This document shows, one piece after another, positions 1-10,000 of a stretch of 40,743 nucleotides of DNA. Below the pieces are notes generated by a model, which had not been told where the DNA came from, did not search any database, and was given only the letters and a program-made list of their open reading frames with translations. How positions within the stretch are numbered: position 1 is the first letter of the stretch; each line of letters begins with the position of its first letter. A program made the position numbers and the translations under genes. The stretch covers positions 1-40,743 of the forward strand of contig CABXYN010000011.1 in the NCBI GenBank assembly GCA_902516395.1, in the 5' to 3' direction. Origin of the DNA: an uncultured Pelagibacteraceae bacterium. GTDB taxonomy: Bacteria > Pseudomonadota > Alphaproteobacteria > Pelagibacterales > Pelagibacteraceae.

Positions 1-769
1 TTGGTCCACCAATCGTTCCTGTAATATAAGCAACAAAATTTGTTATAATATTATTGGATCCAAGCTTATCTCTAATAATTTGATCCGTTGCTTTTTGATT
101 ATTTACTCTATTAAAATCAATTGTTTCGTGAACAAACAGCAAACCTATATTCATCAAAATAATTAAAATTCCTAAAACTAAAAAAGTATCCTGCCAATAA
201 TCTGCTACGCCCATGTTTTCTAAAAATTCTGCAGTAAACAATGCCACAACACCCCCTAATTTATATCCTGTCCACCATCCAACAACTGCCATAGCAGCCC
301 CAGCGGCCATAGATTTTCCCTCATTTGAATTAATCTGTTCTATTCTTAGTGCATCAACAGTAATATCTTGAGTAGCAGAGGCAATAGCAATTACCAATCC
401 AACGCCGATTAAGAGTGCTAGGTTTTGAGTGGGGTTTATAAAACTCCAAACTATCAAGCTAAGTAAAATAATTATTTGCATTAATACAATCCATCCACGT
501 CTATGCCCTAATTTTTTTGTTAAAAATGGAATTTGTACTCTGTCAATTATTGGAGCCCATAAATAGTTGAATGCATACACTCCAAATATTAATCCTGCCC
601 AACCAATTGTTGATCTACTTAATCCCTCTTCCTTAAGCCAAAGACTTAAACTACTTGCAATTAATACCCATGGAAACCCGCTTATTGCTCCTAGAAGCAA
701 TATTCTTAACATCCTTATATCTTTATAAACTAATATTGAGTCAACCCAGCTTTGTTTTGTTTCAGACAT
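1..769 (-). CDS. ampG: AmpG-like MFS permease (muropeptide transporter family), C-terminus truncated by window edge
   Basis: Reverse-strand translation from ATG at 769-767 gives MSETKQSWVDSILVYKDIRMLRILLLGAISGFPWVLIASSLSLWLKEEGLSRSTIGWAGLIFGVYAFNYLWAPIIDRV..., an AmpG-type MFS N-terminus; open to position 1. Confidence 0.8.
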   Translation of the reverse strand, partial: MSETKQSWVDSILVYKDIRMLRILLLGAISGFPWVLIASSLSLWLKEEGLSRSTIGWAGLIFGVYAFNYLWAPIIDRVQIPFLTKKLGHRRGWIVLMQIIILLSLIVWSFINPTQNLALLIGVGLVIAIASATQDITVDALRIEQINSNEGKSMAAGAAMAVVGWWTGYKLGGVVALFTAEFLENMGVADYWQDTFLVLGILIILMNIGLLFVHETIDFNRVNNQKATDQIIRDKLGSNNIITNFVAYITGTIGGP

Positions 770-2217
770 TAATATTTTCTCCAAAATGATGGAATAAACA
801 ATACTAATACAGCAAACAACTCTAATCTACCTAAAATCATCGCTAAGCTTAAAATCCATTTTGAGAAATCAGATAAATTAGAAAAATTACCATTTGGACC
901 AATAATATCACCTAAACCAGGTCCCACATTTGATATCGATGTTGCAGCAGCAGATATTGAAGTTGTCAAATCTAAACCACTTGTTGATAAAAGAGCAGTT
1001 ATAATAAAAAAAATTACGATATATAAAAATATGAAGGAAATAATTGATCCTAAAAACTTTTCATCAATATTATTATTTTCATATTTTATTTTAAATATAC
1101 CTCTTGGATAAATTATTTTCTTAAGTTGAACAGAGATAAACTGGAATAAAATTTGCACCCTAAATATTTTAATCCCACAAGCTGTTGAGCCTGCACATCC
1201 ACCGATAAACATAAGAATAAGAAAATAAATTAATGGGAACTGACCCCAATCACTAAAGTTTTGAGTTACATAACCAGTTCCAGTTAAAATTGATATTACA
1301 TTAAATGCAACTGACCTAATACTGGTATCAAAAAAACTTTGATTTTTAGTAAGTAGATACAGATACATTAAAAGAATTGAAAAAAGGACAATTTTTATAA
1401 AGGTTTTAATTTGTGTATCGTTAAAAAATATTTTTTTGTCTCCATTTAAGTATTTGATATAGGCAATAAATGGAATACTTCCTAAAATTATAAAAACAAT
1501 TGATGTAAATTCAATTAGTGAACTATCAAAATAGCCAATAGATTCATTATAATTTGAGAAACCCCCTGTTGCAATTGTTGTCATTGAGTGAACAACACTG
1601 TCAAAAAAGTTCATACCAAATATTTTATAAAAGATTGCACATATAAAAGTTAATCCGGAGTATACTAAGATTAATCTCAACGCTATCTCTTTTGATCTAG
1701 GTAAAATTTTTTCTGGGGTATCACTCGTGGATATAATAAACAACTGCATTCCACCAATATTCATAAGTGGCATTAAAGTAATTGCCATTACAATGATACC
1801 AATTCCACCTAACCATTGAAGCATTCCCCTCCAAAGTAAGATACTTTTTGGAGTTTCATTTAAATTGGTAATTATGGTTGATCCAGTTGTAGTAATACCT
1901 GACATGCTCTCAAAAAAAGCGTCTGTAGCACTTAAATTTATCTCAGAAAATATAAATGGAAGTGAACCAAAAATCGCAATACTCAACCAAGATAACGCTG
2001 TTAAAAGAAAAGCCTGAGGCAAGCTAATTTTTTTATCATGATCTAAATTTGATAGTAAAAAGAGAATTCCAAAAATTACTGTTATAATACCCGAACTAAT
2101 GAAACCAGAGTCAAATTCATCATAAAAAAACTGCGTTAAAATTGGCGCAATCATCGATAAACCTAAAATAATTTGTAAAATTCCTAGTGTAAAAAAAACT
2201 GTTTTATAATTGGACAT
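769..2217 (-). CDS. trkH: TrkH-family potassium uptake protein
   Basis: 482 aa multi-TM protein with TrkH pore-loop segments (SGITTTGSTI, TTIATGGFSNYN, GGCAGSTACGIKIFR, AATSISNVGPGLG). Confidence 0.93.
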   Translation of the reverse strand: MSNYKTVFFTLGILQIILGLSMIAPILTQFFYDEFDSGFISSGIITVIFGILFLLSNLDHDKKISLPQAFLLTALSWLSIAIFGSLPFIFSEINLSATDAFFESMSGITTTGSTIITNLNETPKSILLWRGMLQWLGGIGIIVMAITLMPLMNIGGMQLFIISTSDTPEKILPRSKEIALRLILVYSGLTFICAIFYKIFGMNFFDSVVHSMTTIATGGFSNYNESIGYFDSSLIEFTSIVFIILGSIPFIAYIKYLNGDKKIFFNDTQIKTFIKIVLFSILLMYLYLLTKNQSFFDTSIRSVAFNVISILTGTGYVTQNFSDWGQFPLIYFLILMFIGGCAGSTACGIKIFRVQILFQFISVQLKKIIYPRGIFKIKYENNNIDEKFLGSIISFIFLYIVIFFIITALLSTSGLDLTTSISAAATSISNVGPGLGDIIGPNGNFSNLSDFSKWILSLAMILGRLELFAVLVLFIPSFWRKY

Positions 2218-2303
2218 TTTGATTGGACATTATTTTATGGTAAATAAATTTCAACTCTATAAGAATTATTAAAAACGTTATTTTATAGGCCGTTTAATTA
2301 AAA

Positions 2304-3872
2304 GTGATAGATAAAACTAACATAGACAAAACAAACGCTTGGCCCTTTGTTGAAGCTAAAAAGCTTCTAAGGGAGAGAAAAAAAAATATCGAAAACAAGG
2401 GAAAAATTATTCTTCAAACAGGATATGGTCCTAGTGGATTACCGCACATTGGTACATTTGGTGAGGTGGCAAGAACCTCAATGATTGTTAATGCTTTAAA
2501 CCATTTATCAGACCTCCCAAAAGAAATAATTACTTTTTCTGACGATATGGATGGACTTAGAAAAGTTCCTGAAAATATTCCCAATCCTAAAAAACTTGAA
2601 GAAAATCTTCATAAACCCCTAACTCAAGTTCCAGATCCTTTTGGAAAATTTAATAGTTTTGGGGAACATAATAATGCAATGTTAAAAAATTTCTTAGATA
2701 AATTTAAGTTTGAATACAGTTTTAAAAGTTCATCAGTTTTATATAAGTCTGGTTTTTTCAATGATACATTAAAATTAATTTTAGAAAATTATGAAGGAAT
2801 AATGAACATAATTATTCCTACCCTTGGCAAAGAAAGACAAAAAACATATTCTCCATTTTTACCAATATGTCCAGATACAGGGGTTGTATTAGAGATACCA
2901 GTCTCAGAACTAGATACTAAAAATTCAAAAATAATTTTTGATAATAAGGGCAAAAAATTAGAACAAAGTATTTTAGATGGAAATTGTAAATTACAATGGA
3001 AAGTAGATTGGGCTATGAGATGGTATGCCCTTGATGTAGATTTTGAAATGTATGGGAAAGATTTGATTGAGAGTGCAATTTTATCAACAAAAATCATAAA
3101 ATTGTTGGGTAAGTCAAATCCATCTGGCTTTGCATATGAGTTATTTTTAGATGAAAAAGGTGAAAAAATATCTAAGTCTAAAGGAAATGGTATTACAATC
3201 GATCAATGGTTAGAGTATGCATCACCTGAAAGTCTCTCCTTGTATATGTACCAGAATCCAAAAAGAGCAAAAAAACTCTATAGAGAAGTAGTGCCAAAGG
3301 CGGTCGATGAATATCTTGATTTTATTGAAAAAAGTAAAACTCAAAACGAACTTCAAAAACTAATGAACCCTGTCTGGCATGTTCATAATTCAGAGATACC
3401 AGACGAAAATTCTATTATGTCCTTCTCAATGCTATTAAATTTAGTTGAGACCAGCAATGCTGATAATAAAGAATTACTTTGGAAGTTTGTTAAGAAATAT
3501 AAGAAAGATATTAATCAGGATAAGCATCCAATTTTTGACAAGTTAATATCTTATGCAATTAAATATTTTAATGACGCTATAAAATCTAAAAAAATTTATA
3601 AAAAACCAAATGACAGCGAAAAAACTGCATTAGACGCTTTAGTAAACTCTTTAGATAAATGCGATGATGCAATGAAACCAGAGGATATTCAGACTACAAT
3701 TTATACAGTCGGCAAAGAAAATGGCTATAAAGAAAATTTGCGTGATTGGTTTAAGTTAATATATGAGGTAGTTTTTGGGGTAGAAAATGGACCACGATTT
3801 GGTTTTTTTATAAGCTTTTTTGGGGTCCAAGAAACCAAAGAATTAATAAAAAGTAAATTAGAAAATGTTTAA
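2304..3872 (+). CDS. lysK: Class I lysyl-tRNA synthetase (GTG start)
   Basis: 522 aa; class I signature motifs SGLPHIGTFGE (HIGH-like) and EKISKSKGNGI (KMSKS-like); GTG start at 2304. Confidence 0.93.
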   Translation: MIDKTNIDKTNAWPFVEAKKLLRERKKNIENKGKIILQTGYGPSGLPHIGTFGEVARTSMIVNALNHLSDLPKEIITFSDDMDGLRKVPENIPNPKKLEENLHKPLTQVPDPFGKFNSFGEHNNAMLKNFLDKFKFEYSFKSSSVLYKSGFFNDTLKLILENYEGIMNIIIPTLGKERQKTYSPFLPICPDTGVVLEIPVSELDTKNSKIIFDNKGKKLEQSILDGNCKLQWKVDWAMRWYALDVDFEMYGKDLIESAILSTKIIKLLGKSNPSGFAYELFLDEKGEKISKSKGNGITIDQWLEYASPESLSLYMYQNPKRAKKLYREVVPKAVDEYLDFIEKSKTQNELQKLMNPVWHVHNSEIPDENSIMSFSMLLNLVETSNADNKELLWKFVKKYKKDINQDKHPIFDKLISYAIKYFNDAIKSKKIYKKPNDSEKTALDALVNSLDKCDDAMKPEDIQTTIYTVGKENGYKENLRDWFKLIYEVVFGVENGPRFGFFISFFGVQETKELIKSKLENV

Positions 3873-4905
3873 TATTTTAAGACCACTAATTTTTAAATTT
3901 AGTCCTGAAGTAGCTCATTCTTTAGCAATAAAAGCACTAAAGTTAAATAATATTCCTTACTCAAAACCGAAAGATAATCATATTTTAGAAACAACTTTTT
4001 GTGAAAAAAAATTATCATCACCAATTGGTGTTGCTGCTGGGTTTGATAAAAATGCTGAAGTATACAATCCACTGTTTAATCTTGGATTTGGATTTGTTGA
4101 AGTAGGGACAATTACTCCAAAACCTCAATTTGGTAACCCTAAACCAAGGGTTTTTAGACTTGAAGAAGATGAAGCTCTTATAAATAGATTAGGTTTTAAC
4201 AATTCTGGCTCAGAACAAATTAGTAAGACAATTAAGGAAAATAATAAAAAGGGATTTTTAGGAATAAATATCGGACCAAATAAAGACTCCACTAATAGAA
4301 TCGATGATTATTTAATTTGTTTTCGTAAATTTTATAATTTAGCTGATTATATAACTATAAACATCTCCTCACCAAATACAGAAAATTTAAGAGACTTTCA
4401 TAACCAGGATGAATTAAATTCATTGATTGACAAACTAAAAAATGAAAAAAAAAAGTTGAATTCAAATATTCCATTAGCAATAAAAGTTTCACCTGATCTT
4501 AATGACGATCAAATTAATGAAGTATCCAAGATCATTATGGAGCAAGAAATAGGAATTATTATTGTTTCCAATACCACAGATAAGAATAGAGAAAATTTAA
4601 AAAATATAAATAAATTAGAAAAGGGTGGACTGTCAGGCAAACCAATAGAAAAGATTTCAAACGAGGTAATTTCTAAATTTTATAAAATTCTAAAAGATAA
4701 AACAAAAATAATAGGAGTAGGTGGTGTTAGCAATGGACAAGATGCTTTTGAAAAAATCATTTCTGGAGCAACACTCGTTCAATTATATACTGGAATGGTT
4801 TACAGAGGTCCCCGTATAGCTTCAAAAATAAGTACAGAATTAATTGATTTATTAAAAAATAAAGGGTTTAAAAATGTTTCAGAGGCTATTGGAACTAAAA
4901 ATTAA
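3865..4905 (+). CDS. pyrD: Dihydroorotate dehydrogenase (quinone), class 2
   Basis: MFNILRPLIFKFSPEVAHSLAIKAL... GVAAGFDKNAEVYNPLFNLGFGFVEVGTITPKPQ...; overlaps lysK by 8 nt. Confidence 0.95.
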   Translation: MFNILRPLIFKFSPEVAHSLAIKALKLNNIPYSKPKDNHILETTFCEKKLSSPIGVAAGFDKNAEVYNPLFNLGFGFVEVGTITPKPQFGNPKPRVFRLEEDEALINRLGFNNSGSEQISKTIKENNKKGFLGINIGPNKDSTNRIDDYLICFRKFYNLADYITINISSPNTENLRDFHNQDELNSLIDKLKNEKKKLNSNIPLAIKVSPDLNDDQINEVSKIIMEQEIGIIIVSNTTDKNRENLKNINKLEKGGLSGKPIEKISNEVISKFYKILKDKTKIIGVGGVSNGQDAFEKIISGATLVQLYTGMVYRGPRIASKISTELIDLLKNKGFKNVSEAIGTKN

Positions 4906-4907
4906 TC

Positions 4908-4936
4908 TTGACGCGATAAGATTCAGATCCTATACA
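4908..4936 (+). promoter_or_regulatory. Sigma70-like promoter for rpmB
   Basis: TTGACG (4908-4913), 17-nt spacer, TATACA (4931-4936); start codon only 12 nt further downstream. Confidence 0.6.
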
Positions 4937-4948
4937 GACTCATAATTT

Positions 4949-5230
4949 ATGTCTAAAAAATGCGAACTTACTGGAAAAATCCCACTTAAGGGTCATAATG
5001 TTAGTCATGCTAACAATAAGACTAAAAGAAGATTTCTTCCAAATCTTAAAAAAGTAAAGTTTAAAAGTGAGCTACTTAAGAGAAGTTTAAGATTAACCGT
5101 CTCAAATGCTGGTGTTAGATCAGTAGATAAAAAAGGTAGTTTTGACCAATTTCTTATTTCAGCTAAGTCTAGAGATTTATCATTAAGACTAAAAAAATTA
5201 AAAAAATCTTTAGTTAGTAAATCAGCATAA
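4949..5230 (+). CDS. rpmB: 50S ribosomal protein L28
   Basis: [36 protein letters not shown]..., typical L28. Confidence 0.96.
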   Translation: MSKKCELTGKIPLKGHNVSHANNKTKRRFLPNLKKVKFKSELLKRSLRLTVSNAGVRSVDKKGSFDQFLISAKSRDLSLRLKKLKKSLVSKSA

Positions 5231-5778
5231 TGAATAAAGTATTTTTAACACTCTCATTTTTAATGGGATTGGTTGTCTTAGCATCTAATTATTTAGTCCA
5301 ATTTCCAATTCAATATTATGGTCTTCAAGAAATTCTTACATATGGAGCATTCAGCTATCCGATAGCTTTTTTAATAACTGATCTAGCAAATAGATCTTTT
5401 GGCAAATTAGTTGCAAGAAAAATTGTATATATAGGATTTACAATAGGTATTTTGTTTACACTAATTTTCTCAACAAATTTTGCAGATTTAATCTCAGTAA
5501 GAATAGCAATCGGTTCAGGAACAGCATTTATTATTGCTCAATTACTAGATGTACAAATATTCGATCAATTAAGACAAAAAAAATGGTTTATAGCACCCCT
5601 GGCATCTTCATTAATTGGTTCTACAGTTGATACATTCTTATTCTTTTCAATTTCATTTTATGGAACAGGGATACCTTGGGTAACACTTTCTTTAGGAGAC
5701 TTAGCGGTAAAGATATTTGTAGCTTTGGTAATGTTGATACCTTTTAGATTATTATTAGGTACTTTAAAAGCTGCTTAA
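5230..5778 (+). CDS. VUT/YhhQ-family transporter (putative queuosine precursor transporter)
   Basis: 182 aa TM protein with GAFSYPIAFLITDLANRSFGKLVARKIVY and QIFDQLRQKKWFIAPLASSLIGSTVDTFLFFSISFYG, hallmark of the VUT family. Confidence 0.85.
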   Translation: MNKVFLTLSFLMGLVVLASNYLVQFPIQYYGLQEILTYGAFSYPIAFLITDLANRSFGKLVARKIVYIGFTIGILFTLIFSTNFADLISVRIAIGSGTAFIIAQLLDVQIFDQLRQKKWFIAPLASSLIGSTVDTFLFFSISFYGTGIPWVTLSLGDLAVKIFVALVMLIPFRLLLGTLKAA

Positions 5779-5779
5779 T

Positions 5780-6844
5780 TCAAATTTTTGGCTCTTGTTG
5801 TGTCATGCAATGAATGGCTCCAAAACCCCAAATTAAATCACTACAATCAATAGGAACAACTTTTCTATTTGTAAAAAATTTTCTAAAAATTTTTAAGACT
5901 TTTTTGTCTTGTTTTACATTAAATACTGGCACCAAGACTGTTTTATTACTTATAAAAAAATTTAAATAACTTGCTGGGACACGAGTTTTCTCTATAACAA
6001 CTGGGCTTGGCATAGGTATCTTTATAATTTTAAATTTTTTTCCATTTTCATCATAACTATTACTTAGTATTTTTAAATTTTCTTTAAGAGATTTATAATT
6101 TTTATCTGATCTATTCTTTTCCACAGCTATCATAATTGTACTTTTTGAAATAAACCTTGCAATATCATCGATATGACCGTGTGTGTCATCTCCAACAATT
6201 CCTTTATTAAGCCAAATAAAATTTTTTGCATTGAAATATTTTGAAAACAGATTTTCATAATCAATTTTTTTGAATCCTTTATTTCTCTCTTGTTTACTAC
6301 TTAATAAGCACTCTTTTGTTAATAATATGGAGCCTGAGCCATTATTATCAAATGCACCACCTTCCATTACTACTCTTACAAATTTTTTCGAATTTACTTT
6401 TCTAGGTAAAATACTTTCAATATTTAAATATTTACTAATATGGCTATTAATTTTGTTATCATTTTTGAAGTTTTTATATTTTGACCAAGCATTAAATTTA
6501 AAATCAAGCATGATCTTTTTTCTATTTTTTTTGTTGACCAAAAATATTGGCCCAGAATCTCTTAACCAAAGTCTGTCTGTTTTAAGTTTATGAAATTTTA
6601 TGTTAGATATATTGCAACCTATTTTTTTTAAATATATTCTTGTGGTGTCAATACTTTTGCTACTATTGACTAATAAATCTATTCTTTGATATTTGGTTAA
6701 ATATTTTATTATTTTTCCAACTACATTTGGAATTTCTTCAAATAATCCAGGCCAATCATTTTTATTATGTGGCCAGGATATCCAAACTGATTTTTGAGGC
6801 TCCCACTCTGCTGGCATTCTAAATTCATCTATTTTTTCACTCAT
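5780..6844 (-). CDS. aguA: Agmatine deiminase
   Basis: MPAEWEPQKSVWISWPHNKNDWP..., WLRDSGPIFLVN, VMEGGAFDNNG, C-terminal WGFGAIHCMTQQEP with catalytic Cys. Confidence 0.93.
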   Translation of the reverse strand: MSEKIDEFRMPAEWEPQKSVWISWPHNKNDWPGLFEEIPNVVGKIIKYLTKYQRIDLLVNSSKSIDTTRIYLKKIGCNISNIKFHKLKTDRLWLRDSGPIFLVNKKNRKKIMLDFKFNAWSKYKNFKNDNKINSHISKYLNIESILPRKVNSKKFVRVVMEGGAFDNNGSGSILLTKECLLSSKQERNKGFKKIDYENLFSKYFNAKNFIWLNKGIVGDDTHGHIDDIARFISKSTIMIAVEKNRSDKNYKSLKENLKILSNSYDENGKKFKIIKIPMPSPVVIEKTRVPASYLNFFISNKTVLVPVFNVKQDKKVLKIFRKFFTNRKVVPIDCSDLIWGFGAIHCMTQQEPKI

Positions 6845-7718
6845 CTTCAGGATTTTTGAGAATATCTTTATAAAACTCGGTTCTTCTGTCTCTTAAAAAG
6901 GGCCAGTGCTGTCTAACAGTATCAATTTTTTTATAATCTACTTCACAAACTAAAATATCTTCTTTTTTATTTCCTGCTTTTGCAATTATTTTACCACTAG
7001 GATCTATCACCATTGAATTACCCCAAAATTCAATTTTTTTTTTCCCTTTTTTTTCTACCCCAACTCTATTTATAGCAGCAACATAAGTTCCATTAGCAAT
7101 AGCATGAGATTTTTGCATTGTGATCCAAGATTCTAATTGAGATTTTCCAAATTTCTTTTTTTCATTTGGGTGCCATCCAATAGCAGTAGGATAAAAAATA
7201 ATTTGAGCCCCTTTTAAAGCTGTTAATCTTGCTGCTTCGGGAAACCATTGATCCCAACATATAAGGGGACCTATCTTGCCAAATTTAGTTTTCACACTTT
7301 TGAAACCTAGGTCTCCAGGGCTGAAATAAAATTTTTCATAATACCCTGGGTCATCAGGTATGTGCATCTTACGATATTTAGATAAAATATTACCATTTTC
7401 ATCAATAATGATACTAGTGTTATGATAAAACCCAGAAGTTTTTTTTTCGAACATCGTAATATTCAATACAACCCCAAGTTCCTTTGCTAAATCACAAAAT
7501 ATTCTAGAGATTTTTCCTGGAATTTTTTCAGCTAATTTAAAGTTTGAATGACTTTCTGTTTGGCAAAAGTAATTAGTTAAAAATAGTTCTGGTAGACATA
7601 TTATTTTTGCCTTTTTGTTTGCAGCTTTTTTAATATTTTTTATGGCTAAATTAATATTAGATTGAATTGTCCCTAAAGATTTACTTTGTATTAAACCAAT
7701 TTTGATTTTTTTGATCAT
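6837..7718 (-). CDS. aguB: N-carbamoylputrescine amidase
   Basis: Nitrilase-superfamily motifs: CLPELFLTNYFCQ, KYRKMHIPDDPGYYEKFYFSPGD, ICWDQWFPEAARL; adjacent to aguA. Confidence 0.93.
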   Translation of the reverse strand: MIKKIKIGLIQSKSLGTIQSNINLAIKNIKKAANKKAKIICLPELFLTNYFCQTESHSNFKLAEKIPGKISRIFCDLAKELGVVLNITMFEKKTSGFYHNTSIIIDENGNILSKYRKMHIPDDPGYYEKFYFSPGDLGFKSVKTKFGKIGPLICWDQWFPEAARLTALKGAQIIFYPTAIGWHPNEKKKFGKSQLESWITMQKSHAIANGTYVAAINRVGVEKKGKKKIEFWGNSMVIDPSGKIIAKAGNKKEDILVCEVDYKKIDTVRQHWPFLRDRRTEFYKDILKNPEDE

Positions 7719-7721
7719 TAA

Positions 7722-8762
7722 TCAAAATATCTTGGAAAAATTTTTTCTTCCTCTATTTTTCCATTCACCTTTATGATAGGCATCACTTGCTATTAGGGGT
7801 AGCACACTTGTTGCTTCTGCAAAAACCATTTGCTCCTTTGTAATATCTACTTTACCCCATGAGCTTGCCTCTTTTAATGTTGAGCTACTGCAGGCTCCAT
7901 CTCTGGAATCAGCAACTGTTATTTGAATTGCATACTTATGCATATCTACATCTTTACCTAAAAGTTCGGCACATATAACAGTATCTTGAATAAAATTTTT
8001 CGGCACACCTCCTCCAATCATAAAAAGACCTGATCCTTTAGATTTAATTTTAATTTCGGTTAATTCTCTAAACTCTCGGATTGAGTCGATTGTAATGTGA
8101 TTTTTTGGATTCCTTTCTTGATGCATTACAAGCCCAAAACCTGCGCTTGAGTCGGTAAATGCAGGACAGAAAATTGGAACATTGTTGTCATAGGCAACTT
8201 CTATTAATGAGTCTTTCTTTTTTGCATTAGTTTTAAGATATTTACCAATCTCTTTTATAAATTCTCTTGATGTATAACTTTTAGGTTCCAATTGATCTGC
8301 AATTTCCCCGATGGTTTTATCGCACATCTGAAGCTCTTCCTCATCAATGTAAGTATCATATATTCTATCAACGTAGTTATTTCTTAACTCTGTATCATCT
8401 TGATATTGCGATCCCTGGTAATGCTTAAAACCAAGTGCCTCAAAGAAATCCATATCAATAATTGAAGCCCCAGTAGCTACTATCGCATCAACCATATTAT
8501 ATTTAACTAAATCTCTGTAAATATGCATACATCCTGCAGCAGAAGTTGATCCTGCGAGTGTTAAAAAGATTGTGCAATCTTTATCTTTAATCATTTCATT
8601 ATAAATATTTGCTGCATTTGCAGTCTCTCTTGAAACGAAAGACATTTTTTCCATTGAGGACACGATTTTTCTAGCGTCAAAAGAAGTTATATCAATATGC
8701 TCTACTTCTTTACTAAGTAAATCACTTTTTCTATTACTTGATTGGTTTTTATTATCTGACAT
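7722..8762 (-). CDS. Deoxyhypusine synthase-like protein (likely homospermidine/polyamine synthase in a bacterium)
   Basis: Deoxyhypusine synthase fold motifs TLAGSTSAAGCMHIYRDLVKYNMVDAIVATGA and SSWGKVD containing the active-site Lys motif; lies in a polyamine gene cluster. Confidence 0.88.
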   Translation of the reverse strand: MSDNKNQSSNRKSDLLSKEVEHIDITSFDARKIVSSMEKMSFVSRETANAANIYNEMIKDKDCTIFLTLAGSTSAAGCMHIYRDLVKYNMVDAIVATGASIIDMDFFEALGFKHYQGSQYQDDTELRNNYVDRIYDTYIDEEELQMCDKTIGEIADQLEPKSYTSREFIKEIGKYLKTNAKKKDSLIEVAYDNNVPIFCPAFTDSSAGFGLVMHQERNPKNHITIDSIREFRELTEIKIKSKGSGLFMIGGGVPKNFIQDTVICAELLGKDVDMHKYAIQITVADSRDGACSSSTLKEASSWGKVDITKEQMVFAEATSVLPLIASDAYHKGEWKNRGRKNFSKIF

Positions 8763-9940
8763 TAAGCAACAAGAAACTCTTTATTTGCTTCTTTGTCATA
8801 CATCGTCATGATTGGATTATCCTCAACTTCATAAATATCATCTGAGTAAAATCCATTAAAATTAGTTCTAAAAGTTAATCCATATGCTCCAAGCTGTCCT
8901 AATTCTATATAATCATTTTCTTTCATATTATTTGGTAAAATAAAAGGACCTTTCATATAATCCATGCTATCACAAGTTGGGCCATAGAAATCGAAAGATG
9001 TTAATTTCTTGGAAATTACCCTTCCATTCGTTATCATTTTTGATGGGTAAACAATATTTGGAACACCTGCGTCAAACAAAGTTCCATACGTTCCATCATT
9101 TATATAGAGTTTTTGTTTTTTTCTTAAATCAACTCTTACAATTGTTGAGCCACTTTCTGCAACAATCGCTCTTCCAGGTTCACATATAATTTCTGGAAGC
9201 TTATCCAATTTTAAATTGTTTAAACCTTTTTTAATCTCATTAAAGTAAGCATCTAAAGATTGAGGAATAAGATCAGGGTAAATAGTAGGAAAGCCTCCTC
9301 CTACATTAATTACGTCAGGTATAATTTTAGTTTTTTTAATTATATTACTGATTTCTAATATCCCTTTTGAATAAGATATTGGGTGCATACATTGTGAACC
9401 AACATGAAAACTAAGTCCAACTTTTTTAGAATACTGTTTTGTTAATCTCAGTAGTCCAGCTGCTTCATTATTAATAGCTCCAAATTTTTTTGATAAATCA
9501 ATCTCTGCATGTTCATTAGATACAGAAACTCTAACAAACAATTCTAAGTCTTTAGCGTAATTTGTACTTTCTAAAATTTTTATTAATTCATCTTTAGTAT
9601 CCAAAGAAAAGGCCTTAACATTATATTTAAAATATGCCTCTTTAATACTTTCTCTGCTTTTGACTGTATGCATATAAGAGCAGTTCGCATCTGGGCTTAT
9701 TTTTCTTATAGCCTCTATTTCTTTGATAGATGCTACGTCAAAACGATTTATACCACTTTCAACAATAGTTTTAAGAACTACTGGATGAGGGTTAGTTTTT
9801 AATGCGTATAGTATTTGTCCTGGAAAATTCTTTTGGAAGTATTTAGATGCCAATTTAATTGACTCTTTTCTAATACAATAAACAGGTCCTGTCGGTCTCA
9901 GTTGGTTAACTAATTCTTCAACTGATTTAAATTTTTGCAT
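8762..9940 (-). CDS. PLP fold-III ornithine (or lysine/ornithine) decarboxylase
   Basis: PLP Lys motif ILYALKTNPHP, CEPGRAIVAESGS, FYGPTCDSMDYM; SD AGAGGTG 5 nt upstream of ATG. Confidence 0.92.
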   Translation of the reverse strand: MQKFKSVEELVNQLRPTGPVYCIRKESIKLASKYFQKNFPGQILYALKTNPHPVVLKTIVESGINRFDVASIKEIEAIRKISPDANCSYMHTVKSRESIKEAYFKYNVKAFSLDTKDELIKILESTNYAKDLELFVRVSVSNEHAEIDLSKKFGAINNEAAGLLRLTKQYSKKVGLSFHVGSQCMHPISYSKGILEISNIIKKTKIIPDVINVGGGFPTIYPDLIPQSLDAYFNEIKKGLNNLKLDKLPEIICEPGRAIVAESGSTIVRVDLRKKQKLYINDGTYGTLFDAGVPNIVYPSKMITNGRVISKKLTSFDFYGPTCDSMDYMKGPFILPNNMKENDYIELGQLGAYGLTFRTNFNGFYSDDIYEVEDNPIMTMYDKEANKEFLVA

Positions 9941-9961
9941 ATCTGCACCTCTAAAAAAAAT

Positions 9962-10000
9962 TTACAAAAAAAACCTGCATAACACATATGCAAGTTTCAT
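9962..10000 (-). other. Candidate 12-codon leader-peptide ORF MKLAYVLCRFFL* upstream of ODC
   Basis: ATG AAA CTT GCA TAT GTG TTA TGC AGG TTT TTT TTG TAA read on the minus strand; it covers the terminator-like hairpin. A 4-codon ORF MLHL* (10011-9997) ends in TGA overlapping this ATG (ATGA). Neither has an obvious SD. Confidence 0.35.
9966..9997 (-). terminator. Attenuator-like intrinsic terminator in the ODC 5' leader
   Basis: Minus-strand RNA: AAACUUGCAUA-UGUGU-UAUGCAGGUUU (11-bp stem with one G-U, 5-nt loop) followed by a U8 tract, about 26 nt upstream of the ODC start codon. Confidence 0.65.

Noticed and set aside
2789-3097. 102-aa antisense ORF inside lysK
   Set aside because: Fully nested in a confident gene with no independent signal.
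6270-6593. ORF on the plus strand opposite aguA (and similar nested ORFs at 8977, 13171, 13961, 17922, 19045, 25588, 26472, 27945, 29946, 30449, 32180, 34735, 36275, 37578)
   Set aside because: Nested in well-supported genes; no conserved motifs.
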